DNA of 64,000 nucleotides from Rhizobium cauense. Lineage in GTDB: Bacteria; Pseudomonadota; Alphaproteobacteria; Rhizobiales; Rhizobiaceae. Of this stretch, positions 25,350-34,400 are shown one piece after another. The notes beneath the pieces are model-generated. The model worked only from the letters and a program-made list of their open reading frames with translations. It made no database searches and was not told where the DNA came from. How positions within the stretch are numbered: the stretch's first letter is position 1; every line of letters begins with the position of its first letter. The translations under genes and the position numbers were made by a program. The stretch is taken from positions 1 to 64,000 of the forward strand of contig NZ_JAEUAT010000009.1 of the NCBI RefSeq assembly GCF_019511525.1. Reading direction: 5' to 3'.

Positions 25350-25586
25350 ATGCGGCGCTTTTACTTTCATCTTCGCACTCAAGAGGGATTGGAAGAGGAT
25401 CTCGAGGGCAGTGAACTCGAGACGCCGGAACTTGCGATCGAGGAGGCAAAACAAGCTGCTCGAGAAATGATGGCCGAAAAGGTGGCCAAAGGAGAAGTCG
25501 TCGACGGCACCCAATTCGAAATCATGGACGAAGAAGACGTGACGATTGCTGTTTTGCCGTTGAAGTCGGTCGTAAGGATCGAGTGA
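25350..25586 (+). CDS. DUF6894-type small protein
   Basis: The 78-residue product starts MRRFYFHLRTQEGLEEDLEG, with the F(Y/F)FH......D..G pattern of DUF6894 proteins, an acidic helix (ELAIEEAKQAAREMMAEKVA) and IMDEEDVTIAVLPLKSVVRI at the end. AGGAGG precedes ATG 25350. Such genes are abundant in rhizobia, often on plasmids and near stress genes; the role is unknown. Confidence 0.75.
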   Translation: MRRFYFHLRTQEGLEEDLEGSELETPELAIEEAKQAAREMMAEKVAKGEVVDGTQFEIMDEEDVTIAVLPLKSVVRIE

Positions 25587-25625
25587 CATCGTTCATTCAC
25601 GTGTCGACAATCCAGCTTTAGAAGC

Positions 25626-26363
25626 TCACTGGCCATTGACGCCAATCCGTTGGGCTCCGGCAACCGGTGGAAACAGGAGCGCATACTCGGCTTCCGGCTT
25701 CCCATAGGCATCCTGCGCAAATTCCTCCAGTGCTTTTCGGTTCCTGATCGTCACCCGTCCGCGCTCCGACCGGATGAACAGATTACCTTCAAGAATATGC
25801 AAGGATGTGGTGACGCTGGGGCGGCGAACGGCAAGCATCAAAGCCATGTACTCATGCGTGATGCGAAGTTCGTCCTGGCGCAGCCTGTCATGGCACATCA
25901 GCAGCCACCGGCTCAACCGCTCGTCCACATGATGGATCGCATTGCTCAGCGCCGTGTAAGACACTTGCGTCGACAGATTATGGACGGAGCGATGAAGAAT
26001 ATCGGTGAGAACCGGGGATTTCACCATCACGGCCCATAGGTCTTCCACTTTGATCCGGTAGCCATATCCAGGTGACTGAATCACGGCCTCGTGCATGCTG
26101 ACGGAAGATCGAACAGAGGGAGGGGTCGGGCAGAAGCCATCATAGCCAAACATCCCCGCCTCAGCCTTTTGCCCTTCCGGGGACACCGCGACAAGCGAGC
26201 CTAAACCTCGCTCCAGGAAGTAGATATGCGTGATAGGCTTGTCCGGTTGCGCCAGCACAAAGTCTTTAGGAAGATCGACGTGTTCCAGCAATGGGGTGAT
26301 GGCTTCAAGCTCAGCCGCCGGAAGACGCGCCAATAGCTCGTTCTCGAACGAGGCGTATCGCAT
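25626..26363 (-). CDS. Crp/Fnr-family transcriptional regulator
   Basis: The 245-residue product has an N-terminal cyclic-nucleotide-binding-like beta-roll (FVLAQPDKPITHIYFLERGL, SLVAVSPEGQKAEAGMFGYD) and a C-terminal winged helix-turn-helix (ELRITHEYMALMLAVRRPSV, TTSLHILEGNLFIRSERGRV). No Fnr-type cysteine cluster is seen, so it is not an oxygen sensor of the classic Fnr kind. It belongs to the large rhizobial group with RWLLMCHDRL and MALMLAVRRPSVT. It is convergent with the DUF6894 gene. Its targets are unknown. Confidence 0.88.
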   Translation of the reverse strand: MRYASFENELLARLPAAELEAITPLLEHVDLPKDFVLAQPDKPITHIYFLERGLGSLVAVSPEGQKAEAGMFGYDGFCPTPPSVRSSVSMHEAVIQSPGYGYRIKVEDLWAVMVKSPVLTDILHRSVHNLSTQVSYTALSNAIHHVDERLSRWLLMCHDRLRQDELRITHEYMALMLAVRRPSVTTSLHILEGNLFIRSERGRVTIRNRKALEEFAQDAYGKPEAEYALLFPPVAGAQRIGVNGQ

Positions 26364-26622
26364 GAGGGCCTCTCTTGACTAGGGCAAGAGGTGCTATCTC
26401 TCAGCCGTTCGCGCCCATGACATATGCGAACGATAGACCCAGCCTATCATACAATTCTGATGAGATTTCGTTTGTCCGCCTCCGTACCAAGCCACCGAAG
26501 CTTACGACGCCGGCCGCAGGCGGACCGGGAGCACTGCGGTCACGGTGTCGCCTTGTCCGCAAGCGGTACAGAGAAGGAACTTTCGGTTCCGGATGAGGTT
26601 TGCTTCGTGAAGGAGAACCGCG

Positions 26623-26787
26623 ATGATGAACGATGACAAGCACCCAGAGCAGGATCCGGCGGAAGGCAGCAGGGAGACCGTTGAGAGGGACTTGAAGCGG
26701 CAAGAGCAGGTGCGTTCGCATAAAAATAAAGAGCCGAGAAGCGAGAATGGCGCGGGCTCCGAAGCCGCCGAACCTTCGCCATTGTAA
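26623..26787 (+). CDS. Small hydrophilic protein upstream of the DNA ligase
   Basis: AAGGAGAACC precedes ATG 26623, opening a 54-codon frame (MMNDDKHPEQDPAEGSRETV; ends SEAAEPSPL) that is highly charged and probably disordered. Its TAA stop shares a base with the ATG of the ligase gene (TAATG at 26785-26789), which indicates translational coupling. No family recognised. Confidence 0.6.
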   Translation: MMNDDKHPEQDPAEGSRETVERDLKRQEQVRSHKNKEPRSENGAGSEAAEPSPL

Positions 26788-27842
26788 TGCTTGGGGCACG
26801 GCGTCCAGCAAAGGGCAGCGAAGTGACAAAGGCAGCTCCCGAGGGTTTCAATTTCGGCCTCTCCCTTGAGATCGAACCAATGGAAGCGCGGTCCGCAGAT
26901 AGCTTGCCGGCGGGCGGCGGTTGGCAATACGAGCCGAAATGGGATGGTTTTCGTTGCCTGGCGTTCAAACACGGCAGCCACGTCGATCTGCGGGCAAAAT
27001 CGGGGAAGGCGCTTTCCCGGTACTTCCCCGAGGTGGTCCAATGTCTGTCTCGCCTACCCGTTTCACGATTTGTGATCGATGGGGAGCTGGTAATTGAGCT
27101 TGATGGAAAATTGTCGTTCGACGCTCTGCAGGCGAGACTACACCCTGCTGAAAGTCGCATCAGGAAGCTCTCGCTCGAGACTCCTGCGAGGCTCGTCGCG
27201 TTTGACATGTTATTGAACCCAGAGGGCACGCCGATCCTTGACCAGAGCTTGCGTGAGCGTCGCTCGGCGCTTGAGGACTTTGCGCAGGACGCAGCAAGCG
27301 CGGACCGCCTGATTTTGTCTCCGTTCACACGCGATCTAGCCGAAGCCAATCTTTGGCTATCGGGTTCCGGAGGCGATACCGATGGTGTCGTTTGCAAGCG
27401 ACTAGACGGACCATACATGCCTGGCGAGCGGGCGATGACCAAGGTGAAGCGGCTACGAACGGCCGACTGCGTGGTGGGGGGCTTCCGATACCAGAGCGAT
27501 AGCGAACTTGTCGGCTCTTTGCTGCTCGGCCTTTACAATAAGAAAGGCGAGCTTGACCATGTCGGCTTCACATCGACTATCACAGACGCGGAAAAGCCTG
27601 CGCTGACGAAGAGGTTGGAGGCGCTACGAGGAGGATCCGGGTTTACTGGCAAAGCTCCCGGTGGCCCAAGCCGATGGAGCACGAAGCGCTCGTCAGAATG
27701 GGAGCCTGTTGCGCCTGAACTTGTTGTCGAAGTCCGCTTCGATCACGTGACCGGAGGCCGCTTCAGGCATGGTACAAAGCTTCTCCGATGGCGTCCCGAT
27801 AAGAAGCCGTCGCAATGCGATTACCAGCAGATCGAAAGATAG
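26787..27842 (+). CDS. ATP-dependent DNA ligase (LigC/LigD ligase-domain type)
   Basis: The 351-residue product has the nucleotidyltransferase motif I with the AMP-accepting Lys in YEPKWDGFRCLAF, motif III RFVIDGELVI, motif IV DGVVCKRLDGPY, motif V MTKVKRLRTADCVV, and an OB-fold C-domain (LVVEVRFDHVTGGRFRHGTK). It seals DNA nicks with ATP. The length fits stand-alone LigC-like enzymes; the polymerase and nuclease domains of LigD and a Ku gene are not present in the window. It is coupled to the small gene upstream. A role in alternative end joining or stationary-phase repair is inferred from the family. Confidence 0.92.
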   Translation: MLGARRPAKGSEVTKAAPEGFNFGLSLEIEPMEARSADSLPAGGGWQYEPKWDGFRCLAFKHGSHVDLRAKSGKALSRYFPEVVQCLSRLPVSRFVIDGELVIELDGKLSFDALQARLHPAESRIRKLSLETPARLVAFDMLLNPEGTPILDQSLRERRSALEDFAQDAASADRLILSPFTRDLAEANLWLSGSGGDTDGVVCKRLDGPYMPGERAMTKVKRLRTADCVVGGFRYQSDSELVGSLLLGLYNKKGELDHVGFTSTITDAEKPALTKRLEALRGGSGFTGKAPGGPSRWSTKRSSEWEPVAPELVVEVRFDHVTGGRFRHGTKLLRWRPDKKPSQCDYQQIER

Positions 27843-28118
27843 GACCAGGGCGCCTTGCGGTTTATTCGGAGGCTGTAATCGACAGAGGCTTCGACTACCT
27901 TAAGCATGTTGACGGGCGGTGAGCAGTGGAGAGCGATACAGCTTGTCCCGCAATTGGCGACGCGCCTTTGTTGATCACTTACGCCTGGCAATCCAAGTGC
28001 GCGGAAGGTTTTACGTCCGTCTGGATTGAGATCTCGTACGATCACACGTCCGGAGGCGCAAAGTTGGCAGAAAGATTAAGCACCCTAGACGATCCCTTCA
28101 GTTCAGTCTGACAGGCTA

Positions 28119-28556
28119 TTACCCGATACCGCTTGTGGCAGCATCGTTCAGCAGAGTGGTTAACGCTGTGACGAGCTGAGCATGGACGAAAGGCTTCTGA
28201 AGCAAGACGCTATTGGGAACACCCTGGGCCGCCCATTCCTTGGCGCTGTCGCCTGTCATGTAGATCACTGGCATGAGGGGCTGCAATTCTCGCGCTCGCC
28301 GAGCCAAATCCCAACCGTTTGTTCGTCCTGGCATCCTCACGTCAGTTATTAGGGCGCAAAAGCGAGCAGAGTCCTCTTCGAAAGCACGTATAGCCTCATC
28401 CGCGCTCGATACTGAAAAGTGCTCGAAGCCCGCTTCCGCCACGACATCTTCGAGGGTTGCCTGAATGAGGGATTCATCTTCAGCGATAAGAACAAGCAGC
28501 TTGTTCCCGTCTGTGCTGATGATGTTCTGAGATGTCCCGTCGGAGTCATCGACCAT
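28119..28556 (-). CDS. Single-domain response regulator
   Basis: From ATG 28556 (AGGA seven bases upstream) the 145-residue product is one receiver domain: KLLVLIAEDESLIQATLEDV with the acidic pair, phospho-acceptor Asp in ALITDVRMPGRTNGWDLA, Thr in VIYMTGDSAKEW, and Lys in VLLQKPFVHAQL. No output domain follows. The frame is open upstream to 28832 but that part has no recognised domain. The receiver type (ITDVRMPG..NGW.L) is common in rhizobial blue-light and stress HWE-kinase systems. No partner kinase is adjacent. Confidence 0.8.
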   Translation of the reverse strand: MVDDSDGTSQNIISTDGNKLLVLIAEDESLIQATLEDVVAEAGFEHFSVSSADEAIRAFEEDSARFCALITDVRMPGRTNGWDLARRARELQPLMPVIYMTGDSAKEWAAQGVPNSVLLQKPFVHAQLVTALTTLLNDAATSGIG

Positions 28557-28864
28557 GAGCACGTCCTGCATTGGCAGGCGGGAGCTCTTGGCCCTCAGCC
28601 GCCAGCGCCTACGAATTCGTTTGCTGACGATGAGGGACAGATAGAGCTTTACTGTGATAAGTCCATCCTTAGTCACATGGTGGACGGGGATATTGGTCAG
28701 GGCAAGAGGCGGCGTCTTGAGCCCCGCATTCTTCCGGCACCAGTTTTCGAGACACGCGGGTGAACAGGGGCGACGTTCACCGAGAAGGCGGCTGATGGTT
28801 CTCGTCCCTTCAAGATCGAAGAAGCGCCACAACGTGACAATTGAGCCACCTCAGTCCGATCATT

Positions 28865-29755
28865 CTATAGCCGCGCGGCTGCGGCTGGGTCCGCTACTTT
28901 GACTTCTACGGCTACGTTCATCGATAGGAAGGCGTCCGTTCCGCCCACGAAGGTTCCTGAAATCGGAACGGCTTGCGCGATATCGCGGGTCACAGCAACT
29001 GGGATGAGGTTGGCGCCGCCCATGCTGCGATTCGTGGGATCGAATGTAATCCAACCGGCGCCCGGAACGAACACTTCAGCCCAAGCATGCGTCGATCCAT
29101 AGTCCGTCGAGCCGGTGAGTGAACTGTCCGGATTGAACAGATAGCCTGAGACGATCCGGGCGCCGAAGCCCAGACTGCGCACCGCCTCCACGAATAGTAC
29201 GGCAAAGTCTCTGCAAGAGCCCCAACCCCGATCGAGAGTGGTCAACGGCGCCTGCGTGCCTTCCTCTTCCCGGCTCTGGTAAGAAACAGAGGAGGTGATA
29301 CCAAGGCTGATATCCTTGAGGAGGGACAGCGTATCGGTCGGCGTGCCAGCGACGAAACCGCGAGCCCATGTCGCAAGCCGGCCGGCGATATCTTCGTACT
29401 GCTGAACCGCAAGCGCACCGAGATCGGTCCAATCACTCTCGGTGTACAGAAAAGGATAGTTGATTGCCGACACCGCAATGTCGAAGACGGGCCATGCAGC
29501 CGCGGTCAAATCCACGGTCGCCATGCTGTCCACCACCAAACTATCGCTGGGAGTCTGGAATGTCGCTGAGGCAATCGCATTGCCGAATACGTCATGCGAC
29601 GAGCTCAGCTCAGCCTCGGGGGAAATGGAAATCTCATGGCTCAGCAGCCTGAGCTCGCGGCATTCACGTGGCCTGAGCACAAGGCGGTGAGGCGACAGCA
29701 ACACCTTCTCTCGAAAAGTGTAAGTCGTACGATGATGAATGTTGAGCATCGGCAT
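28865..29755 (-). CDS. Transglutaminase-like cysteine protease family protein
   Basis: The 296-residue product has the bacterial transglutaminase-like N-domain (MLNIHHRTTYTFREKVLLSP, HRLVLRPRECRELRLLSHEI) and the catalytic core with Cys in RGWGSCRDFAVLFVEAVRSL, His in YGSTHAWAEVFVPG and Asp in WITFDPTNRSMGG. Papain-like thiol chemistry on peptide or amide bonds is expected from the family; cytoplasmic, since no signal is seen. An ATG two codons later (29749) is an alternative start. A decayed copy of the N-domain lies just upstream at 29981-30102. Confidence 0.88.
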   Translation of the reverse strand: MPMLNIHHRTTYTFREKVLLSPHRLVLRPRECRELRLLSHEISISPEAELSSSHDVFGNAIASATFQTPSDSLVVDSMATVDLTAAAWPVFDIAVSAINYPFLYTESDWTDLGALAVQQYEDIAGRLATWARGFVAGTPTDTLSLLKDISLGITSSVSYQSREEEGTQAPLTTLDRGWGSCRDFAVLFVEAVRSLGFGARIVSGYLFNPDSSLTGSTDYGSTHAWAEVFVPGAGWITFDPTNRSMGGANLIPVAVTRDIAQAVPISGTFVGGTDAFLSMNVAVEVKVADPAAAARL

Positions 29756-29980
29756 AGCAACGGACCCTAAACGCTGATGGCGAGGCCGCTGCCCCTGAGA
29801 TAGGGCAAAGGCATATCTTCCGCGCGCGGCACCGGCTCATCAACGCATCAGTCCGGCAGCCCGAAGCGCACCGTTGATCACCGTGCCGACGCCTCGATCG
29901 TCCCGACCGCCGACGTTGCGCACCGCGCTCGGCTTTGCATAAACGATTGCATTTCTGAAGACTTCCGTCGCCTAGCCTAT

Positions 29981-30102
29981 ACGGCCCTCCCGTGAAAACG
30001 CGATGTCGCGAGTGTAGAGCATGAGTTCCAATCCCTCACGAGGACGTAACACCAGCAACACGAGACGATGGTGGAAGCTGAACCGGGAAGCGATAGCTGT
30101 AA
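29981..30102 (-). pseudogene. Transglutaminase-like N-domain, decayed second copy
   Basis: Minus-strand frames read YSYRFPVQL, then in another frame HHRLVLLVLRPREGLELMLY and TRDIAFSREG. Side by side with TYTFREKVLLSPHRLVLRPR of the intact gene, the match is clear, but there is a frameshift, an insertion and no continuation. A tandem duplication that has decayed is the simplest explanation. Confidence 0.55.
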
Positions 30103-30268
30103 GTTGTGCGGTGTCGCATGCAAAACTTCGGCATGCCCTCTCTTTGTCAGCGCGGCGCGAGTGCAAACCAATCCACTCTATCAGACCTGAGCCGGCCAAA
30201 CGCCCACGGCTCTGCGTTGTCCGTTGCCGAGCTTCGAGACTCATTACAAGACCCGAGTGCCCTTCGGA

Positions 30269-30718
30269 TCAGTCGTCGCTGATCGATGGGAGATGCAGCT
30301 TGACCTCGCGGCGCTGCTTTTCGTCCAGAGGCTCGATATGCTCCTTCCAGAAGGATGATGCCATGGCTGGTTCATCGTCCCACTTTCGCGTGCTGACGAT
30401 GTTGTCGTCGACTTTCACTCGCCGACGCCCGCCGAGACGCAAGTACTCCTCCGCCAGCCGCAGGGATGGCGTCTCAGCATCTTCTCGAATTCCGATATCT
30501 TCGCTGTTTTTATTCTTCTCCAGGAACACGACCAGCGCCTCACGCTCGGGACCGAACGGCGGCTGGTTCAAAAAAGCGTCGACGGCGTAACGTGTCTCGT
30601 GGCCGCCAGAGGATGCATTCCCCCGATGGAGCAGGAAAAGCCTGCTGGTCGAAGCGTCTTTTCCAAAGAACCACTTGTCTCCATTCGAACTCGAAGCAAA
30701 TTCTTGCAATTCGGTCAT
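30269..30718 (-). CDS. Conserved hypothetical protein, cytoplasmic
   Basis: ATG 30718 with AGGAC upstream gives a 149-residue soluble protein: MTELQEFASSSNGDKWFFGK, LLHRGNASSGGHETRYAVDA, then SLRLAEEYLRLGGRRRVKVD and REVKLHLPSISDD. I recall similar small proteins in rhizobia but no named domain. The frame is open 13 codons further up without a good ribosome binding site. No transmembrane segment or signal. Confidence 0.6.
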   Translation of the reverse strand: MTELQEFASSSNGDKWFFGKDASTSRLFLLHRGNASSGGHETRYAVDAFLNQPPFGPEREALVVFLEKNKNSEDIGIREDAETPSLRLAEEYLRLGGRRRVKVDDNIVSTRKWDDEPAMASSFWKEHIEPLDEKQRREVKLHLPSISDD

Positions 30719-30870
30719 GTCGTAGTCCTTTTTTTCAGTTGTCAGTTCATAGGACACGGAAAGCCACGGCCTACCGGATCAGCCTGGTCGCGACGGTGAT
30801 CCCGGATCTCTGAGCGTCGCAGATCAAAGCTTATGCCGGTGTCTCAAGAGTCCGTCAGACCTGTCGCCGA

Positions 30871-31116
30871 TCAGGCGAGCCGGCGTGAAAGTGGATAGCC
30901 TGGCGCGTCATAGAGCGCGCGGATCTGGTTTGGATCGAAACGCGCCTCGTCAATCTCCAACATAGAGCCACGCTGCTGACTGTTTGGCATGTCCTCTACG
31001 GCGAAACGGAGGGCTTCGGCAGCTGTCTCGAACCGCCGATAGCGAGGGCCGCTTATTCCAGGTTTCGACTTGCCGGCGTAAAGTCCAGCTCCGCCCGTAT
31101 AATCGAACCGGGTCAC
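30871..31116 (-). CDS. Small hypothetical protein
   Basis: A GTG at 31116 follows GCGAGGGCG and gives 81 residues: VTRFDYTGGAGLYAGKSKPG, GPRYRRFETAAEALRFAVED, then MLEIDEARFDPNQIRALYDA. The pattern FDY..GAELY..K........YRRF..AAEA.R.A.E is one I associate with a family of ~80-residue alphaproteobacterial proteins of unknown function. The longer upstream frame to 31329 is Arg/Ser-rich and probably not translated. Confidence 0.6.
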   Translation of the reverse strand: MTRFDYTGGAGLYAGKSKPGISGPRYRRFETAAEALRFAVEDMPNSQQRGSMLEIDEARFDPNQIRALYDAPGYPLSRRLA

Positions 31117-31633
31117 ATTTGCGCCCTCGCGGTTGCGAAAGGATGACGGGGGCGATGGGCGGCATCTCGGACGGTCCGTTCGCTGTCGCGCAGTTCGCGC
31201 TTCCGCAGTTGCATCCGTTTTCGAAGGTTGAAGAGCTTTTCGGCACTGGAACCGGCTTCGGCGGCAGGTGAACGAAACAGCGCTTCTGCTGATTTTTGGG
31301 TGGTTGTCTAATCGCATCCCAGTCGTCAAGGTGCTTTAGGCATTCGGCGACCTTGCCGGGTTGCGGGTAGGCAACGCAGATTAAATTGATCGGTGGATCG
31401 GCGCTCAGCGGCCATGTCCTTCGGAGCTATCCGGTGCTGGGGAGCAGGGTTGTCTTCGCGGTCGACAAATGTCGCCGCACAATGGGCTTCGCAGGCAGGG
31501 CCTTCCTATGTGTAGCGCGCAGTCTCAACGAGCTGCAGCCACTCGTAGCGGAATGATCCAACCGACGTCCGCAGCAGGGACGCTCAGTGCCTCAAATCAG
31601 GTTTGACGCGCTGAGGGCGGAAGCTGGCGGTTG
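31117..31633. other. No gene supported upstream of the IS110 element
   Basis: Only short frames occur on both strands. The left boundary of the IS110 element must lie in the last part of this stretch but I could not place terminal repeats. Confidence 0.4.
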
Positions 31634-32665
31634 CTATGCGGTGGCGCCAGCCGATGCGTTGAAGACTTCTCCTGTCCTGAGCATGCTGTGCATGATGACC
31701 GCGAGCTTCCGGGCGACTGCCACCGCAGCGCGCTTGAAGCCCAACCGCTCACGCAGCTGGAGCCCCCAGCTCTTGAGGCTACTCTCGGTCCTGGCACTGG
31801 CGCTCGTAAGAAGCACTGTCGCCGCTTCATACAACAGCCCCCGCAGATGGTTGTCACCTCTACGCGAGATATGGCCGTTATAGTCGACCTCACCTGACTG
31901 GTAGCGCCGCGTTGTCAGCCCGAGCCAGGCACCGACCGAGCGCGACGTTCGGAAGTTGTCTGGATCTTCAATCGCTGCGATGTAGGACACCGCCGTAACG
32001 GCTCCAATGCCTGGGATCGTCGTCAGAAGCTTCGAAGCCTGGCTCCGCCGTGCCACTGCGAGCAACTGGCGATCAAGATCGGCCGCGCGCTTGCGGATGT
32101 CGCGCCACGCCTCAAGCAGGGGCAATATGATCCGTGCAAGGTCGTCATTCCCAGCCAAAAACTCTCTCACATTGCCATCAAACACCCGACCCGTTCCTTT
32201 AGGGATGATAAGGCCGAACGTCTTCATCAGGCCGCGGACCTGGTTGCTAAGTTGGGTTGAGATGTTCAGCAGCTGATTGCGGGCGCCGACCAGCGTGCGC
32301 GTCAACATACTGTCAAATGACTTTACCCGGACCGCCTTGTAGAAGCCGGCTTCGGCTAGCTGGGCCAAGCCATCTGCATCATTGGCATCTGTCTTGTTGA
32401 GCGTCTCGTTCAATATCTTTTGCGCGTGCCGCGCTTCGATGCAGATAGCCGGGATCCCCTCCGCCGTCAGTGCGTGATAGAACCACGTCGACAGCGGCCC
32501 CGTCTCGAATATGACGCGTTTTGCGTTCGGGGCATGCTTGCGGATCACCTGCGCCAACACCTTTGGATCCGAAGCGCGCTTCCCCCGCCAGATCCGCTTC
32601 CCGTCCTCCCGGATCGAGATCGCAGTATCTTTCAATGAAACGTCGAGCCCTATATATTGGTCCAT
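31634..32665 (-). mobile_element. IS110-family transposase
   Basis: The 343-residue product has the N-terminal DEDD RuvC-like domain (MDQYIGLDVSLKDTAISIRE, RVIFETGPLSTWFYHALTAE, NKTDANDADGLAQLAEAG) and the C-terminal transposase_20 domain (KLLTTIPGIGAVTAVSYIAA, GAWLGLTTRRYQSGEVDYNG, HLRGLLYEAATVLLT). ATG 32665 follows GAGGCAACC. It seems full-length. IS110 elements lack long inverted repeats, so the element ends are not assigned; the non-coding flank at 32666-32800 is probably part of it, the side where the guide RNA of IS110 elements is usually encoded. Confidence 0.93.
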
Positions 32666-32877
32666 GGTTGCCTCCATTCGATGTTTGGGCCCGGTTCCAA
32701 TCGTGAGCCCGTATTTCCATCCTATCGGGGGCAACCAACCCAGACAGCATCATCTTGCAAATAAGTTGCCGGGGGCAGCCGCACCGCGATTACCCCATGT
32801 GTAGCTTGTCATTTTGTCCTCGAATAATGAGCGCGGTATCGCGCCCTTTGCGATGATATTGGCGTGACAGCGCCGAG

Positions 32878-33015
32878 CTATTTCTTGCTGACACTCGCCG
32901 TGTGGCCGCCCGTGAGCTTGGCCTGCGAGCCAGAGGGCGCGGGTGTCACTGTTGCGGTCTTGTCTTTTTTCGGTTTACGGATTTCGCGGTTGCTACGCGT
33001 TTGGCCTTTGGCCAT
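32878..33015 (-). CDS. Small basic protein (MAKGQTRSNREIRKPKK)
   Basis: AAGGA precedes ATG 33015, opening a 45-codon frame: MAKGQTRSNREIRKPKKDKT followed by a Ser/Ala/Gly-rich tail ending SVSKK. The MAKGQ.RSNRE.RKPK start recurs in small rhizobial proteins of unknown function. Strongly basic, so nucleic-acid contact is possible. Confidence 0.65.
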   Translation of the reverse strand: MAKGQTRSNREIRKPKKDKTATVTPAPSGSQAKLTGGHTASVSKK

Positions 33016-33099
33016 GGGCTTATCCTTCGGCGCGCGATAAATGTCGGCGCTGTTTGAGCTGGAGTGATTTGGGTCGGCGTTTGACCAGAAGGAAAGTTG

Positions 33100-33327
33100 C
33101 TAAACTGGGAGGAGCGTTCTACCCTGTAGTACCGTCCTCATGCGGGTTTTTCCGCCGACGCCGAAATCGGGAAAGGCACTCATCGCCGCCAAGGGCAGGT
33201 TCCGCTGAGCGTTTCGGGTAACCGCGGTTTCGAGAAGCGCGCGAAGGGTCGCTTGCTCATGATATCCAAACGTATTGGAACGAGCCAGATTTTGTGAAAC
33301 GTAACCGGAATACTCGTTGGAAGACAT
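33100..33327 (-). CDS. Small hypothetical protein
   Basis: GAGGAGGACACG precedes ATG 33327; the 75-residue product (MSSNEYSGYVSQNLARSNTF, RALLETAVTRNAQRNLPLAA) has no recognised domain. The good ribosome binding site supports translation; the Arg/Gly-rich C-terminus could be read-through beyond a frame change. Confidence 0.4.
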   Translation of the reverse strand: MSSNEYSGYVSQNLARSNTFGYHEQATLRALLETAVTRNAQRNLPLAAMSAFPDFGVGGKTRMRTVLQGRTLLPV

Positions 33328-33625
33328 CGTGTCCTCCTCTCGGTTGGGTAGAGCCATCGGAAAGACAGCGATACCTAGGCCACGGCGACTACGTCTGCCA
33401 CATGCCTGCCTCGCCGTTTGAGCAGGCTATTGTCATTTCCGCCTGCGATGCCGATCGGGCCGAATGTTGCAGCGGTCGAGACCGGACCCGTCTTTGCAGA
33501 CGCCTCGGAGATTAAAATTGCCAATCTGTGGCGGGAAACACAAAAGGCCGGGCATGAACCCGACCTCTCACAGTCATTCAGCCTTGCTGCCAGTACATCC
33601 GTGGTCAGCGGTGCGAATGACGTTA

Positions 33626-33835
33626 TTATGCCGCCTGAAGGTTGTCGGCAGAGTTCTTCCCGGACTTGCGATCCTGGACGATGTCATAAGTTATCTTCTG
33701 ACCATCCGAGAGCGAACGCATGCCAGAGCGCTCGACGGCAGACACGTGCACGAACACATCCGTGCTTCCATTGTCAGGCTGAATGAAGCCGAAGCCTTTG
33801 GTGGAGTTAAACCACTTTACAGTACCAGTGTTCAT
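33626..33835 (-). CDS. Cold-shock protein, CspA family
   Basis: The 69-residue product is a single cold-shock domain: MNTGTVKWFNSTKGFGFIQP with RNP-1 (KGFGFI), VFVHVSAVERSG with RNP-2 (VFVH), and ITYDIVQDRKSGKNSADNLQ at the end. It binds single-stranded RNA/DNA and acts as an RNA chaperone. GGAAATC precedes the ATG. The upstream ~150 bases are AT-rich (33930-34015), as in long cspA-type leaders. Confidence 0.95.
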   Translation of the reverse strand: MNTGTVKWFNSTKGFGFIQPDNGSTDVFVHVSAVERSGMRSLSDGQKITYDIVQDRKSGKNSADNLQAA

Positions 33836-34192
33836 AACGATTTCCTTTCATAGCAATCGTTGTGGTTCCCGCGATGCCTTGCGGGATAAGATCGATTATT
33901 TGAGAGGAAATCCAACGGGAGCATTACGCTCTGGAACGACGTCACAAGCATTGGTCGATAAACAATATATAGGCTCAATTTTTAGTTTTGCAATACCTAT
34001 CTCGTTTTTGTTTTAAACTCCTGGTGTCTTGGTCGTATCGAACCTGTGTCACGCAGCCAGCCTCACGTGCGGTCGACAAAACTCCGGCCCCCAGAATGAA
34101 CGGCCCTGAATCCCCAAAGGAGCTTTCGCTGCACACGACAAGGGTACCTCGTGGGCTATGCCCTTGATGAGATTGATCTCGGTGACGGGTCT
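33836..34192. other. Upstream region of the cold-shock gene, no gene seen
   Basis: AT-rich between 33930 and 34020, consistent with a promoter and long leader for the cold-shock gene on the minus strand. No hairpin-plus-T-run terminator was seen. The open frame that runs through here belongs to the broken DUF995-like gene and has no family resemblance after 34193. Confidence 0.45.
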
Positions 34193-34400
34193 GGTGGGCG
34201 AGACCGAGGGCCTCGCCGCTGCCGTCGACGCGGCCGTTCCTGCGATAATTCAGCGGGAACTCGCCGCCAAATGGGACGGCAAGGAATATCCGGCGACCGA
34301 CAATATCCGTCCTGATGTCCGTGCTCGTGTAGCGCTCGCTTGCGGCGTAGCCGGCCTGAACTGCTAGCAAAGCTGTCACGGATGCAAGAAGCCTGAGCAT
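34193..34400 (-). pseudogene. DUF995-like secreted protein, N-terminal half
   Basis: ATG 34400 gives the signal peptide MLRLLASVTALLAVQAGYAA and then ERYTSTDIRTDIVGRRIFLA, VPFGGEFPLNYRRNGRVDGS, GEALGL. After 34200 the match to the C-terminal half (21224-21478) stops and unrelated sequence follows. Joined in silico, the halves form a continuous DUF995-type protein. Confidence 0.65.
34200..34307. repeat. 108-bp repeat, copy B
   Basis: Matches 21371-21478 in the same orientation with two mismatches and a single-base gap. It is 2.75 kb before the repeated 3' part of the oxidoreductase gene (37062-37685), whereas in copy A the two segments are adjacent. Confidence 0.85.
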
